Part shown: piece after piece, positions 7,828 to 15,652 of the stretch | How positions within the stretch are numbered: the stretch's first letter is position 1 | Layout of the letters: each line of letters starts with the position of its first letter | DNA from: Spirochaetes bacterium ADurb.Bin218 | Lineage (GTDB): Bacteria; Spirochaetota; UBA4802; UBA5550 | Direction: 5' to 3' | DNA length: 32,976 nucleotides | NCBI GenBank assembly: GCA_002069965.1 | Contig: MWCI01000037.1 | Coordinates: 1 to 32,976 of the forward strand | The notes under the pieces: generated by a model | What the model was told of the DNA's origin: nothing | Seen by the model: only the letters and a program-made list of their open reading frames with translations | Databases searched by the model: none | Translations under genes and position numbers: made by a program

Positions 7828-9639
7828 ATGAATAAATTGATAAAAACACTTCAGGGCATTCCATTTTTTGCTCACCTGTCTTTATCTGAATTGATGGAAC
7901 TTGTTGGTATATCTGGCCTATCTATCTTTAAGAAAGGCCAGTCAGTTTTGTTAAAGAAAAGCTCTTCTCTTTATGTAGTTATAAGTGGCATTTTCGAGGT
8001 GGAGAGCTTTGCAGAGCGAGATGTTTTATATTTGCCATCTGGTGCATTTTTTGGCTCCATCCCCTTTGCGGATATTAAAATAAAAGGTGAAATATCTGCC
8101 ATGACTGATGCAGAGGTTCTTATTTTGCCTGAAGATGCTCTTTTTAGATTTTTATTTTCAAATCATAGACTTTTGAGGGGATATTTAAGGATCCTGTCAG
8201 ATCTTGGATATGAGATAAATGAATCTGCACGTTCTTTTGTTTCTAATAAAACTAAAGTTATAACTATTTATGGACGCTATAGAGGGGTTGGGAAGACTTT
8301 CCTTTCTACTTTGCTTGGCCTTGCTATTTCAGATAAAAAAAAGGATAGCAAAACAATAATGCTTGATCTCTCCTATGTTGGGAAGAGCTTTTTTGATTAT
8401 CTAAATTGTGAACTTAAAATTCCTATCTCTGTGAAAAGTGAGGAATCAGATAAAAGCGATATAGCCAAAAGCAGAATAGTCCCTTACAGTGATAATCTTC
8501 ATCTCCTCAATGTGAGCAACACCTCAAAGATAAAAACAGAGGCACGTATTTTAAAACCGCTACTTATATCTCTTGTTCGTGATTATAATTATATAATTAT
8601 TGATCTTTCAGATGATGATCCAGAACTTAGAGATATGGCATTGTCTTTATCGGATATAATTTTTGTCATTACCTCAGGGAAGAGAGCAGATAGCCTTTAC
8701 AGAATGATTGATAATGTCATAAAAGATTGTCAGAGGGTAGTTTATGTCAGAAATTCTTTTATCCATGGTAGTGACTACTCTGTCTCTGGTGGGCTAATAT
8801 TGCAGGAATGCAACTGTGATATCTCAGATTATATAACAGCTATGGAGAATTTTATTTTCTCGGGCAAATTTGATAGCTTTTTAAATATGATTACAGGAGA
8901 GAGAAGAGCAATCGCAATTGAGCCTCTGCGTCTTGAGTCAATACTATTGAGCTCTTTTATTTGTGAGTTGAGCAAGCTTGATTTAAAAAACACCTATATT
9001 TATTCCTCTTCATGGACTTTTATACTTATAGCACTTTCTCTTCTAATTGATAATTATGAAGACCTGAAAAAAGCAATGATGAAATTTTATTCCCCTGAGC
9101 AGGTAAACAAAAATCTTTCAGTTGTTTTTCCAAAGGATTATGTTTTTTCAAGTGATAAAATTATAAAATATGCAATGGATCTTGCTTCTTCTGCAAGAAT
9201 GGAGTTTTTTTCTCCCGCTGCTTTAGGTTCCATTTGCGTCGATGGTGCTCCTGAGATTAAAAGCACTGGCTATCTTTGGCAGATGATTGCTGCAAGCTTT
9301 ATCTCGTCTCCTGAGTTTCAACCTCTTACAGTTGATGACAGGAACTTAACCTCTGGCTATCCATACTCCTCACTGTCTTATTTTAGCCTTTATAGAACAG
9401 ATATTAATGAGATATATAAAATTTCTGTTAAGAATAAAGCCACTTTGACTATTCCGCAGGATTTTTTTAACAATTTCTATTCCTCTGTTTTAAATATGGA
9501 AAATATTATTGCCAAAGAGGATATATATTTGAGAAATACTCATAATTTAATACTTGATGTTTCGGAAAGTGAATATAAATTTGACAGGATTTTTGAATCA
9601 ACTTTAAAATCTGCTCGTACTATTATATCTAAACTATGA
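7828..9639 (+). CDS. CNB + P-loop + degenerate patatin-like protein (NTE-type layout)
   Basis: A 603-residue protein. Residues 5-125 are a cyclic-nucleotide-binding fold, but the phosphate cassette (FFGSIPF, 75-80) lacks the usual Glu and Arg, so nucleotide binding is doubtful. Residues 143-310 are a MinD/ParA-like domain with GRYRGVGKT (149-157) as Walker A, lacking the signature first Lys, and YIIIDL (255-260) as Walker B. From about 350 the order follows bacterial NTE-type patatin phospholipases: FLNMITGERRAIAI for the RL.R.LTGR lead-in, SSSW (393-396) at the GTSxG nucleophile elbow, and LWQMIAASF then TVDDRNLTSG (501-510) at the second catalytic region. The oxyanion glycines, the elbow glycines and the catalytic Asp are all replaced, so it looks like a pseudo-enzyme. 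No clear ribosome site precedes the ATG; coupling to the upstream gene, 9 bases away, is likely. Confidence 0.7.
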   Translation: MNKLIKTLQGIPFFAHLSLSELMELVGISGLSIFKKGQSVLLKKSSSLYVVISGIFEVESFAERDVLYLPSGAFFGSIPFADIKIKGEISAMTDAEVLILPEDALFRFLFSNHRLLRGYLRILSDLGYEINESARSFVSNKTKVITIYGRYRGVGKTFLSTLLGLAISDKKKDSKTIMLDLSYVGKSFFDYLNCELKIPISVKSEESDKSDIAKSRIVPYSDNLHLLNVSNTSKIKTEARILKPLLISLVRDYNYIIIDLSDDDPELRDMALSLSDIIFVITSGKRADSLYRMIDNVIKDCQRVVYVRNSFIHGSDYSVSGGLILQECNCDISDYITAMENFIFSGKFDSFLNMITGERRAIAIEPLRLESILLSSFICELSKLDLKNTYIYSSSWTFILIALSLLIDNYEDLKKAMMKFYSPEQVNKNLSVVFPKDYVFSSDKIIKYAMDLASSARMEFFSPAALGSICVDGAPEIKSTGYLWQMIAASFISSPEFQPLTVDDRNLTSGYPYSSLSYFSLYRTDINEIYKISVKNKATLTIPQDFFNNFYSSVLNMENIIAKEDIYLRNTHNLILDVSESEYKFDRIFESTLKSARTIISKL

Positions 9640-9658
9640 AAGCTCAAGGGGGTGCATT

Positions 9659-10159
9659 TTGAGATCTAAAAAAACCAATGCTTTGCAGATGGCAGTTTTA
9701 ATCTCTGGCTTTTTGTTCATTATCATAGGCATTGCTTTTTTATTTTTCCCTCTATCAGTTTTACAGTTTTTTGCAGAAAATGTTTCAGAAAACTGGCTGG
9801 ATCTTGTAAGGGATAATGAGCTTGTGGCTCCTTTATTTTTTATGGTTAAAGCTTATTCAGTTTTGCTTATTACCTCAGGATTTTTGATGGTAATGCCTCT
9901 TTTTGATCCACTAAAATATAGGGGGATTGTTTATTTTAATGGGCTCTTTTTCCCTGCCATTTCTTCTTTTATACTCATAAAAAATTCTTTTATAAAGAGC
10001 AGTAATCTACCGCTGGGTGATACTTTGCCGCAAAATGGCAGCGAATATTTTACTCACAAGGTTATGCTTACATGTGGCGCAGTTTTTGCATTTATTGCTT
10101 TGATATGTGCTGCTACTTTAATCCTCACTTCAAAAGAAGCAAGAGAAGGAAAAGAATAA
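9659..10159 (+). CDS. Four-helix membrane protein of unknown function
   Basis: A 166-residue protein with four hydrophobic segments (about 10-35, 57-80, 88-105 and 128-150), a Lys-rich N-terminus and a charged C-terminal tail (KEAREGKE). No catalytic motif is visible and I do not recognise a family. The start is a TTG preceded by the strong site AAGGGGG; no better start exists. It lies 19 bases after the patatin-like gene and 91 bases before the STAS gene, within the unusual cluster, and could be its integral membrane component. Confidence 0.7.
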   Translation: MRSKKTNALQMAVLISGFLFIIIGIAFLFFPLSVLQFFAENVSENWLDLVRDNELVAPLFFMVKAYSVLLITSGFLMVMPLFDPLKYRGIVYFNGLFFPAISSFILIKNSFIKSSNLPLGDTLPQNGSEYFTHKVMLTCGAVFAFIALICAATLILTSKEAREGKE

Positions 10160-10250
10160 AAAAAATAGTTGAAAAGTAATTGGACTTATAGTTATTATTA
10201 ATCTATGTATAATTAAAATAATATTAAATAGTTAAGGGTGGTGGATAACG

Positions 10251-10595
10251 ATGGATCTCAATTTAAAGAAAAGCGGGAATGCAGTGATTATTTATCTTGC
10301 AGGAAGGCTTGATGTTCATCTTTCGGCTGACATTGAAAAAGAAATAAATAAACTAATAAATACAGAGCCGGATAGTCATTTTGTTCTTAATCTCAAAGAT
10401 GTTGAATATATGAGTAGCTCTGGCCTGAGAATTTTTGTTTCAACCATGAGAATACTTAAAGAGAAGAAAAGAAAGCTTGTTCTTTGCAATATGAACAGCG
10501 CTGTTAAGAAGATTTTTGAGGTTGTTGAATTAACAGACATGTTTGATATATTCAACAGTGAGGCTGAGGCTCTTGAATTTTTAAAGAATTTTTAA
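10251..10595 (+). CDS. STAS-domain protein (anti-sigma factor antagonist type)
   Basis: A 114-residue single STAS domain. It shows the expected order: an N-terminal strand (AVIIYLAGRLDV), a helix, the strand FVLNLKDVEYM, then the loop SSSGLRIF. Ser56 aligns with the phosphorylated Ser of SpoIIAA/RsbV proteins, but the Asp that normally precedes it (DSSG) is Ser here. Such proteins switch partner when a serine kinase phosphorylates them and a SpoIIE-type phosphatase reverses this. No kinase gene is seen in the window; a CNB-SpoIIE phosphatase is at 21112. The upstream 91 bases contain a TATAAT (10208-10213) without a good -35. Confidence 0.85.
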   Translation: MDLNLKKSGNAVIIYLAGRLDVHLSADIEKEINKLINTEPDSHFVLNLKDVEYMSSSGLRIFVSTMRILKEKKRKLVLCNMNSAVKKIFEVVELTDMFDIFNSEAEALEFLKNF

Positions 10596-10598
10596 AAT

Positions 10599-12797
10599 GT
10601 GGAAATCTTGAAATTCTTTTCGCCTAAAAAAGAAAGTCAGAGGTGGCCAGAGAGCTTTTTACCTGAAGGGCTGAGGTCTTTGCTTTCTCAGAAAAAATCA
10701 GCAAAGGTTTTAGATGAAATCAATTTAGGATTAAGCAATCGAATACTTTTTGAAAGGTTTTCTTTCTTTAACTGGCCTCTCTGGCTGGAGATTTTCTCAA
10801 AGCGTAAATTATACTCCTACTGCATAAATTCTAATTCTCTACTACTCAATAGTTCCTGCAGGGAATGGCAATGCTTTAACAATTATTTTGATGGATCAGA
10901 TAACAGGGAGCTTGCAATAGATCGCAGTGGTATGCTTTCCTCCTGTGATGAACATGCCTGGTCTATGGAGTTCTGGATCTTTGCAGATGGTAAAACATAC
11001 AGACCTCAACATAACCTTTCAGAAATATCTATTTCCAGAGATCCCCGTAAAGGTTTCATTGAGCTTATATGGAAAAATACGAGGTTTACTCTAAGGGAGA
11101 AAATTTTTGGACTTCATGAAGGTAGAAACCAGGCACTTGTTTCTGTAAATATTGATTCTCACTTAAAGGATGATATTTATCTCATATCAACCATAAGACC
11201 TTATAATAACGAAAAAATTGGCGGAATCAATTCCATTAGATTTGATAGTGATTCCTTGACAGCTTTTATAAATGAAAAGCCAATAATTGCCTGTGAAGAT
11301 AGACCAGATTTTATTATATCTTCTTGTGCTATATCTGGGGTGGATCTTCAATGCAGTGATGAAACCTTTTCTCTGGAGGCAGATTGCTCCTATGGGCTTG
11401 CCACTATAGGATTTAAGTATCTCATTCCAAAATCTAAAGGTTCTTATAATTTTAGAATTTCTCTTATAAAAAATTTTAATCTTGCAGGAGATTCAACTAA
11501 GATCAACTTCGCTCATGCCTTTAAGGATTTTACCCTGCTTTCTGATTTTAAGGTCCGTCATGGAATAAATCTCAATCATAGCGATCTTAACTTTGAGAAT
11601 CTTTTTTTGCAGGGGAAACAGTCTTTTTTATGTATGCATAGAGGTGATTTTGATGTCAGTCAGTTACTTCCCTTCAGGGATCTTTATATAATATCCCATG
11701 GGCTTTGCAGAAGTGGTAATTGTGAGAAAGCTGAAGAGTTTTTTAAGTATTTTTTAAAATCCTTTTCTCCTGAGAAGAAAAAAGTTGACTTTGAAATTTC
11801 TCTTAAATGTTCTTTTGTAATTTTAACTTTTTATGAACTATTTATTCATAAAAGGGACTCTGGTTTTTTGAATGAGTACTATAGCCTTTTAAAGGAATTT
11901 GTCACTTACGTGTATAATATATCAGTTGATATTCACAATCCTCTTGTGGTGGAGGATTTTCTTGATGAGGGCTTTGTCAAAAGGCCTTCAATTTCTTTTA
12001 CTCTTATCACAGCCTCTTCCTTAAGCTCTTTTGCCTATCTTTCCAGGTGTATGGGAATTTTTGGGGATGAGGCAAAATTTAAGAATGAGTTTATGCGCCT
12101 TGCTTCTCTTGTTAATAATGTTTTGATGTCCCATGAATTTCTTGCGGAAGATATATTAAAGGATTTACTCTCTTTGCCTCGGAAATTCTCTGACTCTGTT
12201 AAGGATATTGACTATAATAGATACCTTGAAGTCTTGCTTGAGTCTGACTTTCCTTTGCAAAACAGACTGTATGGTATAGATATGTTTAAAAGTATTGTTC
12301 TGTTAAATCAGCTTCTTATGGGTGGCAAAAATATAGATTCTTTATTTTATAAATTATCTTCTCTCTTGGATGATTTTTTTGTGTTGCCAGAGTTTATTGA
12401 TCCATTGACAAAGCGTGGAAGCTATGGCAGAGGTAACTCTAAAGTTACAAATGCTATGTTTTTTTCATTGTTGAGAAATATGCTTTTTGTTGATCATGAA
12501 GACAGGCTTGTAATTTTTCCTGTTACCCTGAAGGAGTGGTTTAAGACAAAGTCAAAAATTTCACTGGAAAATGCCCCATCCCGTTTTGGCCTTATTTCTT
12601 TTTCTATGGAGATTAATGGATCAGATATTCGCATGAGTTTTAGTGGTGAGCCTAAGTATCTTCCGCCAGACATTGTAATTAATCTGCCATTTAATGCAAC
12701 AGTTGTTTCTGGAGATGATTTTATTTTTAAAAAACAACTTGGCAATAGCTTTTATATAAGCGGGTGGCCATCCATTATCAGGTTTATGATAAAATAA
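10599..12797 (+). CDS. Large glycosidase-like (six-hairpin type) protein, function unknown
   Basis: A 732-residue cytoplasmic protein with no signal peptide. The first 300 residues are beta-rich (SMEFWIFADGKTYRP and FTLREKIFGLHEGRNQALVSVNI), like the N-terminal sandwich of glycogen-debranching and GH15-type enzymes. The middle is helical, including LPFRDLYIISHGL (about 357-369). The C-terminal 95 residues (LVIFPVTLKEWF, NAPSRFGLISFSME, PPDIVINLP) match the closing beta domain of six-hairpin glycosidases. Acidic catalytic residues could not be assigned with confidence, and the family resemblance is overall rather than motif-based. The start is a GTG three bases after the STAS stop, with only a weak ribosome site, so coupled translation is likely. 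Whether it is an active glycan enzyme or a relic fold cannot be decided from sequence. Confidence 0.6.
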   Translation: MEILKFFSPKKESQRWPESFLPEGLRSLLSQKKSAKVLDEINLGLSNRILFERFSFFNWPLWLEIFSKRKLYSYCINSNSLLLNSSCREWQCFNNYFDGSDNRELAIDRSGMLSSCDEHAWSMEFWIFADGKTYRPQHNLSEISISRDPRKGFIELIWKNTRFTLREKIFGLHEGRNQALVSVNIDSHLKDDIYLISTIRPYNNEKIGGINSIRFDSDSLTAFINEKPIIACEDRPDFIISSCAISGVDLQCSDETFSLEADCSYGLATIGFKYLIPKSKGSYNFRISLIKNFNLAGDSTKINFAHAFKDFTLLSDFKVRHGINLNHSDLNFENLFLQGKQSFLCMHRGDFDVSQLLPFRDLYIISHGLCRSGNCEKAEEFFKYFLKSFSPEKKKVDFEISLKCSFVILTFYELFIHKRDSGFLNEYYSLLKEFVTYVYNISVDIHNPLVVEDFLDEGFVKRPSISFTLITASSLSSFAYLSRCMGIFGDEAKFKNEFMRLASLVNNVLMSHEFLAEDILKDLLSLPRKFSDSVKDIDYNRYLEVLLESDFPLQNRLYGIDMFKSIVLLNQLLMGGKNIDSLFYKLSSLLDDFFVLPEFIDPLTKRGSYGRGNSKVTNAMFFSLLRNMLFVDHEDRLVIFPVTLKEWFKTKSKISLENAPSRFGLISFSMEINGSDIRMSFSGEPKYLPPDIVINLPFNATVVSGDDFIFKKQLGNSFYISGWPSIIRFMIK

Positions 12798-12821
12798 AAC
12801 TATGGTATCAATGGTAATTCT

Positions 12822-14378
12822 ATGCTTTTCAATATTTTAATTGTAGCTGCATTTCTTCTTGGCATAGTAGCTTATTATCTTTATTTCATTGCGCCTAAGT
12901 TAAATCCATTTAACAGGGCTGAGTCTTTTTTAAATGAAGATAAAATAGAAGAGGCTATAACAGAGTACATAAAAATTCTTGATAAAGCTCCTTACGATAT
13001 TTCTGTTCATAAAAAATTGGCTGATCTGTACTTAAAGCAAGGCAAAGAGGATCTGGCCATGAAGCATTTAGAAAGGCTTGTGGATATTAACAGATTTACA
13101 CCAGACATAGTCAAAAGCGATATATATAGAACTCTTGGAAGAATGTATTTAAAAAAGGGTCTGGTGGAAAGGGCCTTTGAGAAGTATTATGAAATTTTAA
13201 AGGAGTTTCCAGCAGATTCAGAGTCTCTGTATCATGTTGGCTTTATTTCTCTTGGACAGGAGCTTTTTGAGACTGCCTACAAATATCTGGAAAAACTTGC
13301 AAAGCAGGAGCCAGCAAATTTTGAAATTCTTTTTGGTGCGGGAATTGCAGCTTTGCAGAGCCAGAGAATTTCTGAGGCTGCTAATTTTTTCAAAGATGCT
13401 TTTGGAGTTAGAGCTGATTCTGATATAGCTGCATTGGCTGCTGCTTTTGCATTTTACAGAAAACGCGATTACAACACGGCTCTGCACTATACCGCTCATT
13501 TAATAGAAAACAGCAGTGATGATGCTGCAAGGTTCATTGCCAACAGACTTGCTGGCTTTATATATGCAGAATCAAATAAGCCAAATTTAGCACTCAAGCA
13601 TTTTGAAGATGTGAAAAATTTTTGTATTGAACATGGATGGGATGTGGAACTTATTACAGCATTATATGATGCTGGATTCGCAGCTTTGATACATGGTAAA
13701 ACAGAACTTGCTTATGATTATTGGAATCAGCTCTATCAGATGGACAGAAATTTTAAAGACACTCAGGAACTTATAACACGTCTCAGAAAGGAGATGGATT
13801 CCTATGGGTCAAAGTATGAAGAGGTAAAACCTGTCATAAATGAAAAACAGAATTGGATTGCTTCCGCTTTTCCTGATGATTTTATATGGAATCTCTGTGG
13901 TCTCAAAAGCGATACCTCCTATAATATTGCTGGAATTATCTCCTCAGGAAAATCTTCAGTAAGAAGAGACAAAAGAGAAACTGATTCATTAAGAGAACAA
14001 GAGGATGTTGATTTTGAATTTTTATATAAGGTAGATTCAGAGACATTCAGAAGCATGTCTTATCGGGCATGTGAAAAAATGGGATTTATAATTGATGATA
14101 TTTTACAGACATACAGAGAGTCAGATGGAGTTGATTTTCTGGCAACCAATAAAGAAACAAAACAGAAAACGCTTATATGGGTTCGAAGATGGAAAGGGAC
14201 TAATGTGGGAGAAATCCCATTGAGAAATTTTGCTCAGGCTATAAATGATGCAAAGGCAAAACAGGGTTATTTTTTTACTACTTCTCCTTTGACTCCAGCA
14301 GCGGAGGGTATTTTGAAGAATCTTGAAAAGGTTCGTGTTGTTTATCCAGATGAGTTTTTGAGATTGCTGCAGAATTAA
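12822..14378 (+). CDS. Membrane-anchored TPR protein with Mrr-like C-terminal domain (second copy)
   Basis: A 518-residue protein laid out like the product at 6466: one transmembrane helix (residues 3-24), TPR hairpins from about 30 to 325, a flexible charged linker (330-395), then an Mrr-type endonuclease-like domain (400-518). The nuclease fold is easier to see here: SDGVDFLATN provides the Asp (438), and the next strand, TLIWVRRWKG (450-459), holds the place of the QxK motif but reads Trp-Val-Arg, so the catalytic Lys is lost. FRNF-type and GYFFTTSPLTPAAEGI segments follow as in Mrr. A DNA- or protein-binding role is more likely than cleavage. It sits 24 bases after the glycosidase-like gene and 18 before the ParB-like gene. 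Confidence 0.75.
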   Translation: MLFNILIVAAFLLGIVAYYLYFIAPKLNPFNRAESFLNEDKIEEAITEYIKILDKAPYDISVHKKLADLYLKQGKEDLAMKHLERLVDINRFTPDIVKSDIYRTLGRMYLKKGLVERAFEKYYEILKEFPADSESLYHVGFISLGQELFETAYKYLEKLAKQEPANFEILFGAGIAALQSQRISEAANFFKDAFGVRADSDIAALAAAFAFYRKRDYNTALHYTAHLIENSSDDAARFIANRLAGFIYAESNKPNLALKHFEDVKNFCIEHGWDVELITALYDAGFAALIHGKTELAYDYWNQLYQMDRNFKDTQELITRLRKEMDSYGSKYEEVKPVINEKQNWIASAFPDDFIWNLCGLKSDTSYNIAGIISSGKSSVRRDKRETDSLREQEDVDFEFLYKVDSETFRSMSYRACEKMGFIIDDILQTYRESDGVDFLATNKETKQKTLIWVRRWKGTNVGEIPLRNFAQAINDAKAKQGYFFTTSPLTPAAEGILKNLEKVRVVYPDEFLRLLQN

Positions 14379-14396
14379 GTTTTTGGAAATCTTTAT

Positions 14397-15317
14397 ATGG
14401 ACAGAGATGATTTGAGGTCAAAAATATATCTTAAGGATATAATAGAAAATTTTGATTTTAAGATAAGCAAGCCCCTTATCGGGCAGGAACTTGCCACTTC
14501 CTTAAGAAATAATGGTCTACTGGAGTTCCCATACTTGCTAAGGAAACAAGAGGGATACATTGCTTTTACATGCCACAATAGAATTATGGCGCTTAAGGAA
14601 ATAGGCTTTGATAGCATTGATGCTTATTTATTATCTGAGCCATCCTTTGATATTTTTAACAGAAATCTTGTGTTAAAGATATTTCGAAGTGAAGTTGGAC
14701 CAATAGGTAAGGTTAAGGTGATTTCTATTCTGCGCAAAATTTTTAATTTTTCAGATGACAAAGTGCTCTCTTACAATAAGAGTGTTCTTAAAATGCCCCA
14801 TGAATTAGTTCTTGATTTTAATTTTCAGGAAAGGCTTTTATCCCTTCCCTCAGAATTGATAGCCTATCTTGATCTTAAAGATGTCCCTTTTAAGACTATA
14901 AGGGATTTGATCCTTTTGAATGACAATATATTATTTCACATTGATAGATGGCTGAGCACAATCCCCGTTAGATTAAATATATTTAAAAGCATTGTAGAAT
15001 ATCTTTTTGATATACAGCGTGGAGGTTCTATTTCTGAAGAGATCTTTTATTCTCAATGCTTTACTGATGACAGAAGTCTTTTTAGTTTTATTTTTTCTTT
15101 AAGATATCCGGATTATTCAAGAAGACGAAACAGAGCTGAGGCAATTGTAAAAGAAATATCAGGGGATGGACTCTCAATTGAGGTTCCTGAGTTTTTTGAG
15201 AGAGATTTTATCACAGTAAAGTTTTTACTTAAAAAATCTGATTCTCCAGAGAAGCTTAAAAATATTCTGGAAAAAATAAAGACAGATGATATCTCTGAGA
15301 TTTTTTCTTGCTTTTGA
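14397..15317 (+). CDS. ParB-like domain protein
   Basis: A 306-residue protein. Residues 15-80 resemble the ParB/Srx N-terminal fold: ISKPLIGQELATSLRNNGLLEFPYLLRK, then YIAFTCHNRIMALKEIGFDSIDAYLL, where CHNR (59-62) sits in the position of the ParB box GxRR that binds CTP. The exact arginine pair is not conserved. The remaining 220 residues are mostly helical, with a possible HTH around 105-160, and carry no motif I recognise. It is not the chromosomal ParB type, since box conservation is low and no Soj-type ParA is adjacent; the nearest P-loop protein is the gene at 7828. It ends the cluster and faces a minus-strand gene across a 2-base gap. The start has no strong ribosome site. Confidence 0.6.
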   Translation: MDRDDLRSKIYLKDIIENFDFKISKPLIGQELATSLRNNGLLEFPYLLRKQEGYIAFTCHNRIMALKEIGFDSIDAYLLSEPSFDIFNRNLVLKIFRSEVGPIGKVKVISILRKIFNFSDDKVLSYNKSVLKMPHELVLDFNFQERLLSLPSELIAYLDLKDVPFKTIRDLILLNDNILFHIDRWLSTIPVRLNIFKSIVEYLFDIQRGGSISEEIFYSQCFTDDRSLFSFIFSLRYPDYSRRRNRAEAIVKEISGDGLSIEVPEFFERDFITVKFLLKKSDSPEKLKNILEKIKTDDISEIFSCF

Positions 15318-15319
15318 AA

Positions 15320-15652
15320 TCAATGAACAATATTTGCTCCGTCATCTGGAAAAGAAATATTATATTCTCGGAGAGCAATGATTACACTATTGAAGATAAA
15401 TCCAGTTACTATGAATTGACTGAATTTTTCATTTTCTTTATATATATTAAAAAGCTGGTATGTTATAAAAATACAATTATCCATTATTTCTTGCAAAAAG
15501 AGTTCCCTTTCGGATTTTGTCTCTCCTGCAAGAGAACTCTTGTTTTTTGCAGAAATTCTTGATTCCTGTATTACGGCATCCAGTAGATTTTGAAAGAATC
15601 TGTCAAAATCATCAGTGTATTCTACTGTGGTGCCGTTTATGAGCTTAATCAT
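15320..15652 (-). CDS. Unknown 110-residue protein coupled to the S1 gene
   Basis: The ATG overlaps the stop codon of the upstream S1-domain gene (ATGA, four bases shared), so the two are almost certainly co-translated. The product is soluble, helical and mildly acidic, with a few aromatic residues (ELFLQEIMDNCIFITYQLF). I do not recognise a family. The competing plus-strand ORF over 15308-15562 has no such coupling. Its stop is two bases from the stop of the convergent ParB-like gene, leaving no room for a terminator between them. Confidence 0.65.
   Translation of the reverse strand: MIKLINGTTVEYTDDFDRFFQNLLDAVIQESRISAKNKSSLAGETKSERELFLQEIMDNCIFITYQLFNIYKENEKFSQFIVTGFIFNSVIIALREYNISFPDDGANIVH

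Noticed and set aside
6961-7875. A 304-codon open frame on the minus strand
   Set aside because: It lies opposite the TPR/Mrr-like gene, is Cys-, Leu- and Ser-rich in a way typical of an antisense shadow, has no family resemblance and would start inside the next plus-strand gene.
15308-15562. Plus-strand frame of 84 codons after the ParB-like gene
   Set aside because: The opposite strand holds a gene with ATGA coupling to the S1 gene; the plus frame has Phe/Tyr/Lys-rich shadow composition and no ribosome site.
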